This document shows, in pieces, positions 1 through 10,176 of a stretch of DNA of 33,938 nucleotides. Made by a program: the position numbers and the translations under genes. The notes beneath the pieces are model-generated. The model saw only the letters and a list, made by a program, of their open reading frames with translations. It searched no databases and had not been told where the DNA came from. Within the stretch, counting starts at the first letter, position 1. Each line of letters begins with the position of its first letter. Source of the stretch: Candidatus Margulisiibacteriota bacterium (GTDB lineage Bacteria; Margulisbacteria; Marinamargulisbacteria; SXXA01; SICP01); the NCBI GenBank assembly GCA_009691415.1, contig SICP01000016.1:1-33938 (forward strand). The letters run 5' to 3'.

Positions 1-2
1 AT

Positions 3-650
3 TTATCGATTACTCACCCTGTAGTTGTCATGTGGGGAACGTGTGCCCTTATTTTTTTATTTTTGTTTGTTGCTAATCTATTTCCCAAGGTCCGTCAGGT
101 AGAATCTTATCTGTTTGATTTTATTTCGGATGCGTTTGCAAGTAGCATTAAAACCAAGAGTAAGATTTGGTTTTCATTCCTAATCACTCTTTTCTTATTT
201 GTTTTACTTAATAATTTATCTGCACTATTGCCTGGTGGAGAATCCCCTAATAGTAATATTAATGTCACTGCATCGTTGGCAATTTTTATTTTTGTGATTG
301 CGCATTTGACTGGATTTCAGACACATAAAGCACATCACTTGGATCATTTTGCACCTAATGGTATTCCGAAACCCATGCTCTTGTTTTTTGTGCCGCTCGA
401 AATGATTAGTCAGCTCGCACGCCCCTTTTCGCTTGCTGTGCGTTTGTTTGCCAATATGTTGGCAGGGCACAAGGTGTTAACGATTTTCATCACGCTAACG
501 ATGATGAGCCCAATGGCAATCAAATGGCTGCCGTTTGGTGGAGTCGTTTTATTGTCGTTATTTGAAATGTTTGTTTCGTTTATTCAGGCCTTTATTTTCA
601 CGTACTTAGCGTCGTTTTATATAAGCGATGCAGTGAATGGGGCGCACTAG
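3..650 (+). CDS. atpB: F-type ATP synthase subunit a (partial, N-terminus runs off the window)
   Basis: Frame is open to the left edge (LSITHPVVVMWGTCAL...); contains PLEMISQLARPFSLAVRLFANMLAGH with the conserved stator Arg region; followed by atpE-F-H-A-G-D-C. Confidence 0.95.
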   Translation, partial: LSITHPVVVMWGTCALIFLFLFVANLFPKVRQVESYLFDFISDAFASSIKTKSKIWFSFLITLFLFVLLNNLSALLPGGESPNSNINVTASLAIFIFVIAHLTGFQTHKAHHLDHFAPNGIPKPMLLFFVPLEMISQLARPFSLAVRLFANMLAGHKVLTIFITLTMMSPMAIKWLPFGGVVLLSLFEMFVSFIQAFIFTYLASFYISDAVNGAH

Positions 651-745
651 AAAAAACAAGGGTTGAAAAGATTTAGTTTCTTATATAGATTAATAAGACG
701 TTTGTAAAAAAATAAAATCGAAAATAGATCAGGAGGATATAAATT

Positions 746-964
746 ATGGAATCATTAGCAGCAGGTTTATCAATTGGAATGGCAGCACTAGGCGTCAGTT
801 TTTCTTTGGCGATTGTTTACTTTAAAACATTGGATGCTATTACACGTCAGCCAGATATGTTGGCAACGTTTCGTGTTTTGATGTTCATTGGGTTTGCGTT
901 TATTGAAGCGATTGCACTTTACGCGCTTGTTATTTCGTTCATGTTGATTCAATCTCATTCATAG
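746..964 (+). CDS. atpE: F-type ATP synthase subunit c
   Basis: 72 aa two-helix hairpin with polar-loop RQPD and carboxylate FIEAIALYALV; strong RBS AGGAGG upstream. Confidence 0.95.
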   Translation: MESLAAGLSIGMAALGVSFSLAIVYFKTLDAITRQPDMLATFRVLMFIGFAFIEAIALYALVISFMLIQSHS

Positions 965-983
965 TTTCTAAAAAGGATTTATA

Positions 984-1478
984 ATGTTCGAATTTAATTC
1001 GAGTTTGTTTTTTTGGACACTGATTAATTTTCTAATTTTGTTATTTCTAGTTCATAAATTTGCTTTACCTGCATTTTTAAAAATGGTGGAAGAGTCAGAG
1101 GCGCGGAAACAAGCTGCGCTTCTAGAACTAGAAAATAACAATAAGGAATCTCAGCGTATTTTAAATGAATACCGTGAAAAACTTTCACAGGCTCAAGATG
1201 AGGCCAGACAGATTTTGGCATTGGCACATCAAGAACGTGATGAAATTAAAAAAACGGAAATGGAAAAAATGCATCAAGAAAAGCAAAATCTCTTGGTGGG
1301 TATTCGTAACGAAATCGATCTAGAAAAGAGACGCTTTATCCTCGATATGAAAAGCGAATCTGTTGGCCTCATTTTATCTGCTGCCAAAAAAATTATTCGC
1401 AGAGAAATTAATGCAGCTGAACACGAAAGATTGATTGAAGAAGATATCCAAGAATTTGATGCCCTCTTAACACGATGA
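984..1478 (+). CDS. atpF: F-type ATP synthase subunit b
   Basis: N-terminal TM helix followed by a long charged helix; position in operon. Confidence 0.93.
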   Translation: MFEFNSSLFFWTLINFLILLFLVHKFALPAFLKMVEESEARKQAALLELENNNKESQRILNEYREKLSQAQDEARQILALAHQERDEIKKTEMEKMHQEKQNLLVGIRNEIDLEKRRFILDMKSESVGLILSAAKKIIRREINAAEHERLIEEDIQEFDALLTR

Positions 1479-2011
1479 AAAAAAATATAGATATCAGTTT
1501 AAGTCGTCTCTATGAAAGGGCCAGTCAACGTACTGAAGTCCCTGAATTACAGCACAACATTTTTGAACTCTACTATTTGTCTCGTCATACTTACGAAATG
1601 CGCCATTTACTTAAACACTACAAACTCACTTCTGAAGAAAAAGTAGAAATCGTAGAAACACTTCCTGGATTCAAAAAGTCCAAAACGTTTAACGAGTTAC
1701 TTTTTTTACTTTTGGAAAATGAATGTAGTCACAAAATTTATCATATTCATGAAAGTTTTAATAAATACGTTAATGAAAAAGATAACGCAATTATTGTACA
1801 AGTTTTTACGGCTATTGCCTTGTCAGACCCTTTACAAGTTCGGCTTTCACAGAAACTTGAAAAGACATTGAATAAAAAAGTAATTTTGATGTCTTTTGTT
1901 GATGAGCGTCTGATAGGCGGTATTGTTTTTAAATTGCCAGGTGGGAAAGTCTATAACTTTTCATTGGACAAAGCGTTAACAGATTTTAAATTTCGTTTGT
2001 TGGAGGACTAG
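1475..2011 (+). CDS. atpH: F-type ATP synthase subunit delta
   Basis: OSCP/delta-like C-terminus (DERLIGGIVFKLPGGKVYNFSLDKAL); overlaps atpF by 4 nt. Confidence 0.92.
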   Translation: MKKNIDISLSRLYERASQRTEVPELQHNIFELYYLSRHTYEMRHLLKHYKLTSEEKVEIVETLPGFKKSKTFNELLFLLLENECSHKIYHIHESFNKYVNEKDNAIIVQVFTAIALSDPLQVRLSQKLEKTLNKKVILMSFVDERLIGGIVFKLPGGKVYNFSLDKALTDFKFRLLED

Positions 2012-2014
2012 GTT

Positions 2015-3535
2015 ATGGATTTCGATGTAAAAGAAATATCCACTCTGATTAAGACCAGACTGGAAGGATATGAATTTGAAGCACAAGGCGATGAAGTCGG
2101 CTTGGTTCTAGAAAGCGCAGATGGTATTGCACGGATTGGTGGGTTGCCCAATGCCATGATCGGTGAAATGATTGAATTCGAAAGCAAAATATTCGGCATC
2201 GTTTTCAATTTAGAAACTGATGAAGTTGTGGTTATTATTTTGGGCAAAAAAACAGACGTGCGCGCTGGTTCTTGGGCAAAATGTACGGCTAGAATTATGC
2301 AAGTTCCTGTTGGGAATGCGCTTTTGGGCCGTATTGTTAATGCTATTGGGGATCCTATTGATGGCAAAGGTCCTGTTAATACAGAAAAATTTCGTGCAGT
2401 AGAGTGTAAGGTGCCTGGCGTAATCGACCGTTTGCCAGTAAGCGTCCCTCTTCAAACTGGATACAAAGTGGTAGACGGCCTTATACCAATTGGTCGTGGT
2501 CAACGCGAATTAATTATTGGTGACCGTCAAACTGGCAAGACAACACTTGCTCTTGATGCCATTATTAATCAAAAAGATACAGGTGTTTTATGTATCTATG
2601 TTGCGATCGGAAAAAAATCGGCGTCTATTGTAGAAGTCGCTGAAATTTTAAGAGTCAACGGTGCAATGGATTATACCATCATCGTAGATGCGTCTGCTGA
2701 TGATCCTGCATCCATGCAGTACTTAGCACCGTATTCTGGCACAGCAATGGCAGAAGAGTTTATGCATACGTATCAAAAAGATGTTTTGGTGATCTACGAT
2801 GATTTAACCAAACATGCCAATGCCTATCGGATGATTTCTCTACTACTCAAACGCCCTCCAGGACGTGAAGCATTTCCTGGAGATATTTTTTATCTTCACG
2901 CTCGTTTGCTCGAACGTTCCGCACGTTTGTCTAAAGAATTGGGAGGAGGATCTATCACGTCTTTTCCTATTATTGAAACGCAAAAAGGTGATATTTCTAC
3001 ATATGTCCCTACAAACGTTATCTCTATTACAGACGGTCAGATCTTTTTGCAGAGCGATCTTTTTTACTCAGGATTTAGACCTGCGATCAATGCCGGGATT
3101 TCGGTTTCTCGTGTAGGTGGTATGGCACAAATTGAAGCGATTCGGAAATTATCTGGAAAACTTCGTTTAGAACTTGCACGGTACAAAGAGAAAGAATCTT
3201 TCACTGCATTTGCTTCCGAATTGGACGAAGAAACACAAAAGCAATTAAAACGCGGAAAGATTTTGGTTGAAATTCTCAAACAAGATAAGCATAAGCCTAT
3301 CCCTGTTGAAGAGCAGGTTGTAAACATCTATCTTGCGACCTCTGGTATTCTTGAAGATCTAGAAATTCATGACATTAAAGCAGCTGAAACCTTTATTATG
3401 ACTTCAGTTCGCACAAAACATGCAGACATTTTTGATACAATCAGAAGTACTCACAAATTAACAAAAGAAACAGAAGAGCAGATGGTGAAAGTCATTAAAG
3501 AAGCCATCTCTGCATTTCAAATTAAAAAAGCATAG
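2015..3535 (+). CDS. atpA: F-type ATP synthase subunit alpha
   Basis: 506 aa; GDRQTGKTTLALDAIINQK P-loop; LLLKRPPGREAFPGDIFYLHARLLERSA. Confidence 0.98.
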   Translation: MDFDVKEISTLIKTRLEGYEFEAQGDEVGLVLESADGIARIGGLPNAMIGEMIEFESKIFGIVFNLETDEVVVIILGKKTDVRAGSWAKCTARIMQVPVGNALLGRIVNAIGDPIDGKGPVNTEKFRAVECKVPGVIDRLPVSVPLQTGYKVVDGLIPIGRGQRELIIGDRQTGKTTLALDAIINQKDTGVLCIYVAIGKKSASIVEVAEILRVNGAMDYTIIVDASADDPASMQYLAPYSGTAMAEEFMHTYQKDVLVIYDDLTKHANAYRMISLLLKRPPGREAFPGDIFYLHARLLERSARLSKELGGGSITSFPIIETQKGDISTYVPTNVISITDGQIFLQSDLFYSGFRPAINAGISVSRVGGMAQIEAIRKLSGKLRLELARYKEKESFTAFASELDEETQKQLKRGKILVEILKQDKHKPIPVEEQVVNIYLATSGILEDLEIHDIKAAETFIMTSVRTKHADIFDTIRSTHKLTKETEEQMVKVIKEAISAFQIKKA

Positions 3536-3538
3536 ATC

Positions 3539-4405
3539 ATGCCTGAAATTTTTGAAATAAAATCGCGTATTGACGGACTCAAGAGTATTCATAATATTAC
3601 TTATGCAATGCAAATTGTGACGATCAGTCGAATAAAACGGATCACAAATCAATTACAGAAACTCAGGGAATCGCTTGTAGACGCCAAACGCGTTTTAGGG
3701 AGGTTACTTGTAGAAGACGAACATATTCGGACTGCATTTTTTAATCCGGAATTGGCTTTGGCTTTACCCCCTGTGTTTATTTTGTGTTTTTCAAATCGTG
3801 GATTTTGCGGGTCTTTTAACCAAGACGTCTTAAATCAGTTTACTGCATGGTGTCACTCACAAAATATTCCTGAAGATAGTGTCGAGTTACTCTGCGTAGG
3901 TAAAAAAGCTATCTTTGTTACTAAAAAGCGTAAAGCACGTTTCTTTGCTCCCCAAAAAGATCTGTTTACACAAGAGGAAAATCTTGAATTGTACAAAATC
4001 GTCGACCAGTATATTAAAGAAGGCCGCCGTATCTATACCGTACAATTTGAATTCAAATCCATTATCAGTCAACGTTTGACAATTGAGCAATTCTATCCTC
4101 CACGGGAAGACGCGTTTGCACCTTATATAACATTAAGTGCGCCCGTTTATGTTGAGCCTGCTTTTAAAACAGCACAAACCAATATGGCGGCGTTTTATTA
4201 TCGTCTTAAGCTGTTAAAAGTGATTCAGGATTCTATTAGCTCTGAATTCAGTCAGCGTTTCTTGCTGATGAAGAGCGCGGTGGATAATGTTAAGTCTCTC
4301 TCGGACGAACTGAACATGAATCTTAACAAAGAGAGACAACGGATGATAACGCAAGAAATTTCGGAAATCATTAGTACGTTTAAGGCGCTAAAAAAACAAA
4401 AATAG
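3539..4405 (+). CDS. atpG: F-type ATP synthase subunit gamma
   Basis: 288 aa; C-terminal NLNKERQRMITQEISEIISTFKAL; between atpA and atpD. Confidence 0.95.
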   Translation: MPEIFEIKSRIDGLKSIHNITYAMQIVTISRIKRITNQLQKLRESLVDAKRVLGRLLVEDEHIRTAFFNPELALALPPVFILCFSNRGFCGSFNQDVLNQFTAWCHSQNIPEDSVELLCVGKKAIFVTKKRKARFFAPQKDLFTQEENLELYKIVDQYIKEGRRIYTVQFEFKSIISQRLTIEQFYPPREDAFAPYITLSAPVYVEPAFKTAQTNMAAFYYRLKLLKVIQDSISSEFSQRFLLMKSAVDNVKSLSDELNMNLNKERQRMITQEISEIISTFKALKKQK

Positions 4406-6078
<1,673 letters not shown>

Positions 6079-6094
6079 ATTAGCTTCTTTTTTT

Positions 6095-6126
6095 AATGTC
6101 TCTTTATAATTTTATAAAGAGACATT
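6095..6126. repeat. Perfect inverted repeat (15-bp arms, 2-nt centre) at the convergent atpC / methyltransferase junction
   Basis: AATGTCTCTTTATAA-TT-TTATAAAGAGACATT; overlaps the 3' end of the minus-strand ORF. Confidence 0.9.
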
Positions 6127-6835
6127 GATTACATCCAGACGGTTCATGAAGGACCTCTTTTTTGTCTCTCAGAAATTCATCAAAAGCTTTTTTCACCCCT
6201 TCTGAATCTCTATAATCGTGGGATATAAGAACGCCGCCTTGGCTAAGTCTTGGATAGAAAAACTCAAGGGATTTAATCGTCGCTTCGTAGAGATCCACAT
6301 CAAGATGTACAAATGAAAATATCTTATTTTCTATAGGTTGTGAGGTTTCAGGAAATACCCCTTTATAAAATAAATTTCTAGGATACTCTTTTAGATAACT
6401 TTTTACAGAATCCAAAGTACCAACATAAAGACCTTTTTGAAATTGGCTTTTTGTATCTTCTACGCCAATATCTGGCAACCCCTCAAATGTATCAAATAAA
6501 TATACTTCTTTATCTCCTTTTGCCTCATTGATCAGTTTAGCGGAACCGCCTTTATACACACCAACTTCAGCAATATCTCCTTTAATTTTCTCAGATTTCT
6601 TAACATATTTATAAATTTGGTACGCCTCCAAATCACTAAGCAGTAATTTAGTTTCAAATTTTATTTTTTTAATCAAATTAAAAATATCTTGATCTTCTGG
6701 ATTATTTAAGGAAATAATCATTGTATTTTTATTGCGATAATACACTTCTAATCCTTTACGAATATATTTTCGAGGAATACAAAATAATTTATTAGACCCC
6801 AAAAAATATATCGTAAATTTGGCTATTTTTTTCAT
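6104..6835 (-). CDS. TylF/macrocin O-methyltransferase-like SAM-dependent methyltransferase
   Basis: GDIAEVGVYKGGSAKLI..., LFDTFEGLP, FVHLDVDLYEATIKSLEFFYPRLSQGGVLISHDY motifs of the TylF family; RBS AAGGG before ATG. Confidence 0.88.
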   Translation of the reverse strand: MKKIAKFTIYFLGSNKLFCIPRKYIRKGLEVYYRNKNTMIISLNNPEDQDIFNLIKKIKFETKLLLSDLEAYQIYKYVKKSEKIKGDIAEVGVYKGGSAKLINEAKGDKEVYLFDTFEGLPDIGVEDTKSQFQKGLYVGTLDSVKSYLKEYPRNLFYKGVFPETSQPIENKIFSFVHLDVDLYEATIKSLEFFYPRLSQGGVLISHDYRDSEGVKKAFDEFLRDKKEVLHEPSGCNQCLFIKL

Positions 6836-6851
6836 ATTTTCCCTTTTTAGA

Positions 6852-8609
6852 TTAAAAGATTATCCCTATTTTTAATAGAAATAATTGAATCAGATTTAAA
6901 CGATCTTCGTTTGTACTGTCTGAAGATAATTTAAAATTTATATTTTCAGAACTTAAAGAGGTTTCCCCTATTGTTACGACAAATATTTCTTGGGGTTTAT
7001 TGAGTGTTTTAATCTGTTGGATGTCTGTGTCATCTAACTCAGAAACAGTCGACAATAAGAGAAGCCCTGCATCTGTAAAAAGATGCGCCATTTCACCTAG
7101 TCGTTGGAGATGATCGTCTCTGTTGGCTTCGTCACCCAAGATGATATTTGAAATTCCCATCCAATAGACATTTTTCCCCGTTTCAAAAAGACGTTTTTCG
7201 AGTTCTCTTGCAAGTCCAAATTTCCCCGTATTTTGTGCACCTGTTATTAAGATGTGAGCGGGTTTTTGCCCATATCGTTTGGTTCGGTCTTGAGGCCAAA
7301 GTTTACTGCGTGTCCAGGCGTAATTTCTGGCTTGTACAAACTGTTCCATTCTGGAAACATGATGGGTGAGATTTTCTGTGATGATGCCACCACCCGCAAT
7401 TTCATAGTCGTCAATAATGACGAAGCGGCTACTACTTTCCAAATTTTCTACAGTGTCAAATGCGAGTGGTCGTAATGTTTGAAAAACACATTCGGCAACA
7501 TCGTGTCTCTCTACTTGGGTTTTGGTTTTGCTTTGTGTGAGTTCTGCCGCATCAAGAACGGTGATAATGTCATGTAAATAAAGTGTGGTACGCGCGGTTG
7601 CTAATTTGATACTATATTTTTTATCTTTTATCATAGGTGCTTTGCCAAGCCAAAAAATATTGGCTTTAAACGTTGTCCCCACTTCGGGATGGGACTCCCC
7701 TACCCTACACATAATTTCACCGGGCTTGATATAGATTTCTTTGGTCAGTGTAAATCCTGTGGCATGCCCCGAACCGATTTCATTACGGACTGGCGTGTTG
7801 AACCCTTCAATATTTTTAATGGTGGATGTTTTTTGTGAAGGCAAAAAGATGACATCGTCTCCCACTCTGACACTGCCTGTGTCGACAGTTCCTGCAATGA
7901 TGCGTCGGTCATCATTTTCTTCTGTAAATTTATAGATATCTTGTACGGGAAATCGTAAGGGTTGCTCGCTTTTGTCTTTTGCTTTTTCAAAGCTATCCAT
8001 AAGCTCTAATACAGATTGTCCGGTGTACCAAGGCATCTGAGATGACACCTGCATCAAATTGTCGCCTTCTCTGGCTGCAATGGGAACAAAGGCTTTTGGG
8101 GTGACATTAATTTCATTGAGAAAGTCTTGATATTCTTCGACGATGCGTTGATAAGTGGCTTGATCGTAATTGACGAGATCCATTTTGTTGACTAGGACGA
8201 CGACTTGTTTGATACCAAGTAGAGACAGTAGGTAGCCATGTCTACGCGAATTTTCTTGGACCCCTTCGTGTGCATCGATTAATAGCATAGCTGCTTCTGC
8301 ACGTGCTGCACCGGTGATCATATTTTTTAGAAATTCAATGTGGCCTGGCGCATCGATGATGATGTAGTGACGTTTTTTTGTTTTAAAAAAACTTCGCGCG
8401 GTGTCGATAGTAATCCCTTGTGATTGTTCGTCTTTTAGGGCATCTAATAAAAAAGCATATTCAAAGGGCTTTGCATTAACGAGACACATTGCTTTGACTT
8501 GTTCTAATTTGCCTTCTGGTAGAGAGCCTGTGTCTGCGAGTAATCTTCCAATTAAGGTGCTTTTCCCGTGGTCAACGTGACCAACAATAACGATATTCAT
8601 TCTTTCCAT
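6852..8609 (-). CDS. cysN: Sulfate adenylyltransferase GTPase subunit CysN with a C-terminal degenerate APS-kinase-like domain
   Basis: [36 protein letters not shown] GTPase motifs; extra ~150 aa tail with [29 protein letters not shown] and [17 protein letters not shown] resembling CysC. Confidence 0.93.
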   Translation of the reverse strand: MERMNIVIVGHVDHGKSTLIGRLLADTGSLPEGKLEQVKAMCLVNAKPFEYAFLLDALKDEQSQGITIDTARSFFKTKKRHYIIIDAPGHIEFLKNMITGAARAEAAMLLIDAHEGVQENSRRHGYLLSLLGIKQVVVLVNKMDLVNYDQATYQRIVEEYQDFLNEINVTPKAFVPIAAREGDNLMQVSSQMPWYTGQSVLELMDSFEKAKDKSEQPLRFPVQDIYKFTEENDDRRIIAGTVDTGSVRVGDDVIFLPSQKTSTIKNIEGFNTPVRNEIGSGHATGFTLTKEIYIKPGEIMCRVGESHPEVGTTFKANIFWLGKAPMIKDKKYSIKLATARTTLYLHDIITVLDAAELTQSKTKTQVERHDVAECVFQTLRPLAFDTVENLESSSRFVIIDDYEIAGGGIITENLTHHVSRMEQFVQARNYAWTRSKLWPQDRTKRYGQKPAHILITGAQNTGKFGLARELEKRLFETGKNVYWMGISNIILGDEANRDDHLQRLGEMAHLFTDAGLLLLSTVSELDDTDIQQIKTLNKPQEIFVVTIGETSLSSENINFKLSSDSTNEDRLNLIQLFLLKIGIIF

Positions 8610-9493
8610 TACATATATCCTTCGCGTCTGAGTGTTTCGAGTCCACCACCATCTTCTTTGTCTTGTGCACGGCCAGATCGTTCTGCAATATTGGAGAGTG
8701 CACCTGAGCTAAGCTCCTCAACAATTTCAGCTACTGTGGTTGATTTGGATTGTATAGGAGTCGTGCATGGATAACAGCCTAATGACCGATAGCGACTTCC
8801 TTTTCCTTGATCGAAATAGAGATCAGTAATGGGAATATTTTCGCGTTGAATGTACTCCCAAATATTGAGTTCGGTCCAATCCAAAAGTGGGTGAATACGA
8901 ATGTGGGTTCCGAGAGGAAAATGAGTTTTGTATTGATTCCAAAATTCGGGGGGTTGATCACCGACATCCCATTCGCTGGATTTATCTCGTGGTGAAAAAT
9001 AGCGCTCTTTAGATCTGCTGCCTTCTTCATCTGCACGTGCCCCTACAATGACGCCGGTGTAAGCTTGGGTTTGTGTGTCGATATCGTATTTACCAGTACT
9101 ATGATTGAGTCGATAGCGTTTCCATTCACCTGAAAGTGTATTTTTGAGGGCGTCGCTTTTGAGGGCGCGGCAGCAGGCGATGCGATCCATTGCGCCATCC
9201 GGAAAAGTTTGTTTATCTGCGATGGCCTTTTCGTTTTGACCATAGATCATATTGAGTTTCCATTTCTTAGCGATTTCGTCACGATAGGTAATCATTTCTG
9301 GAATTTTGAATGATGTGTCGATATGAACCAATGGAAAAGGGACATGTCCCATAAAGGCTTTTCGAGCCAACCACAATAAAACAGTGCTGTCTTTTCCAAT
9401 AGACCACAGCATGCATAAACTTTTAAAGTCACGATACGCCTCTCTGAGAATGTAAACACTTTGAGATTCTAGACGGTCTAGATTGTCCATCAT
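8609..9493 (-). CDS. cysD: Sulfate adenylyltransferase subunit 2
   Basis: [19 protein letters not shown]-loop; [33 protein letters not shown]. Confidence 0.96.
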   Translation of the reverse strand: MMDNLDRLESQSVYILREAYRDFKSLCMLWSIGKDSTVLLWLARKAFMGHVPFPLVHIDTSFKIPEMITYRDEIAKKWKLNMIYGQNEKAIADKQTFPDGAMDRIACCRALKSDALKNTLSGEWKRYRLNHSTGKYDIDTQTQAYTGVIVGARADEEGSRSKERYFSPRDKSSEWDVGDQPPEFWNQYKTHFPLGTHIRIHPLLDWTELNIWEYIQRENIPITDLYFDQGKGSRYRSLGCYPCTTPIQSKSTTVAEIVEELSSGALSNIAERSGRAQDKEDGGGLETLRREGYM

Positions 9494-10176
9494 GATTTCC
9501 TTCTTACGATTTTTCCGTCAACAATATGTATACCGCATTCTTTATTGTCTGGTTGTTCCCACCACCAACGGCCAGCACGAATCTCTTCTCCAGGCTCAAT
9601 CGCACGTGTACATGGCGCGCAGCCGATGCTTGGAAATCCTTTATCATGCAGAATATTATAGGGCACATTGTGTTTGTGGATATATTCCCAGACGTCTTCG
9701 TTTGACCAAGTTGCGAGAGGGTTAAATTTGTGGATGTTGTGAATGGCATCCCAGTCGGTTTCTTTAATGTCTTCACGCGTTGCAGATTGTGATTGTCTGA
9801 GGCCAGTGATCCAGGCTTCGCAGGTTTTGAGTGCGCGTGCAAGGGGTTCTACTTTTCGGATATGGCAGCAGGCTTTGCGATTTTCTACACTTTCGTAAAA
9901 TAAGTTAATGCCCTTTTCGCGCACCATATCTTCTACTTTTTTGGCTTCTGGGAAATAGATTTCATAGCGCATCTGATAGCGTTTTTCAGTAGCGGCAATA
10001 ACATCGTAGGTTTCTGGATGTAAGCGTCCGGTGTCCAGGATAAAAATTCTGGCTTTGGGATTGTGCTTCAATACCATGTCGGTGAGAACTTGGTCCTCGG
10101 CCCCAAGACTTGAGGCCAGAAGTATTTTATCGCCGAAGTGATCTAGTTGTTTTGCGATTAATTTTTCGGGGGTCAT
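9490..10176 (-). CDS. cysH: Adenylylsulfate (APS) reductase, [4Fe-4S] type
   Basis: [19 protein letters not shown] pair ([12 protein letters not shown]) and [23 protein letters not shown], diagnostic of APS-type CysH; C-terminal ECGIH. Confidence 0.93.
   Translation of the reverse strand: MTPEKLIAKQLDHFGDKILLASSLGAEDQVLTDMVLKHNPKARIFILDTGRLHPETYDVIAATEKRYQMRYEIYFPEAKKVEDMVREKGINLFYESVENRKACCHIRKVEPLARALKTCEAWITGLRQSQSATREDIKETDWDAIHNIHKFNPLATWSNEDVWEYIHKHNVPYNILHDKGFPSIGCAPCTRAIEPGEEIRAGRWWWEQPDNKECGIHIVDGKIVRRKS

Noticed and set aside
225-470. Minus-strand ORF (81 aa) inside atpB and the many similar antisense ORFs in the track (e.g. 2008-2367, 4519-4797, 10617-10928)
   Set aside because: All lie opposite clear conserved genes, have low-complexity or Cys/His-rich unnatural compositions, and show no recognisable domain; treated as spurious.
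651-745. Internal promoter between atpB and atpE
   Set aside because: TTGAAA is present but no convincing -10 at 16-18 nt; the 95-bp gap may matter for c-subunit expression but the sequence evidence is weak.
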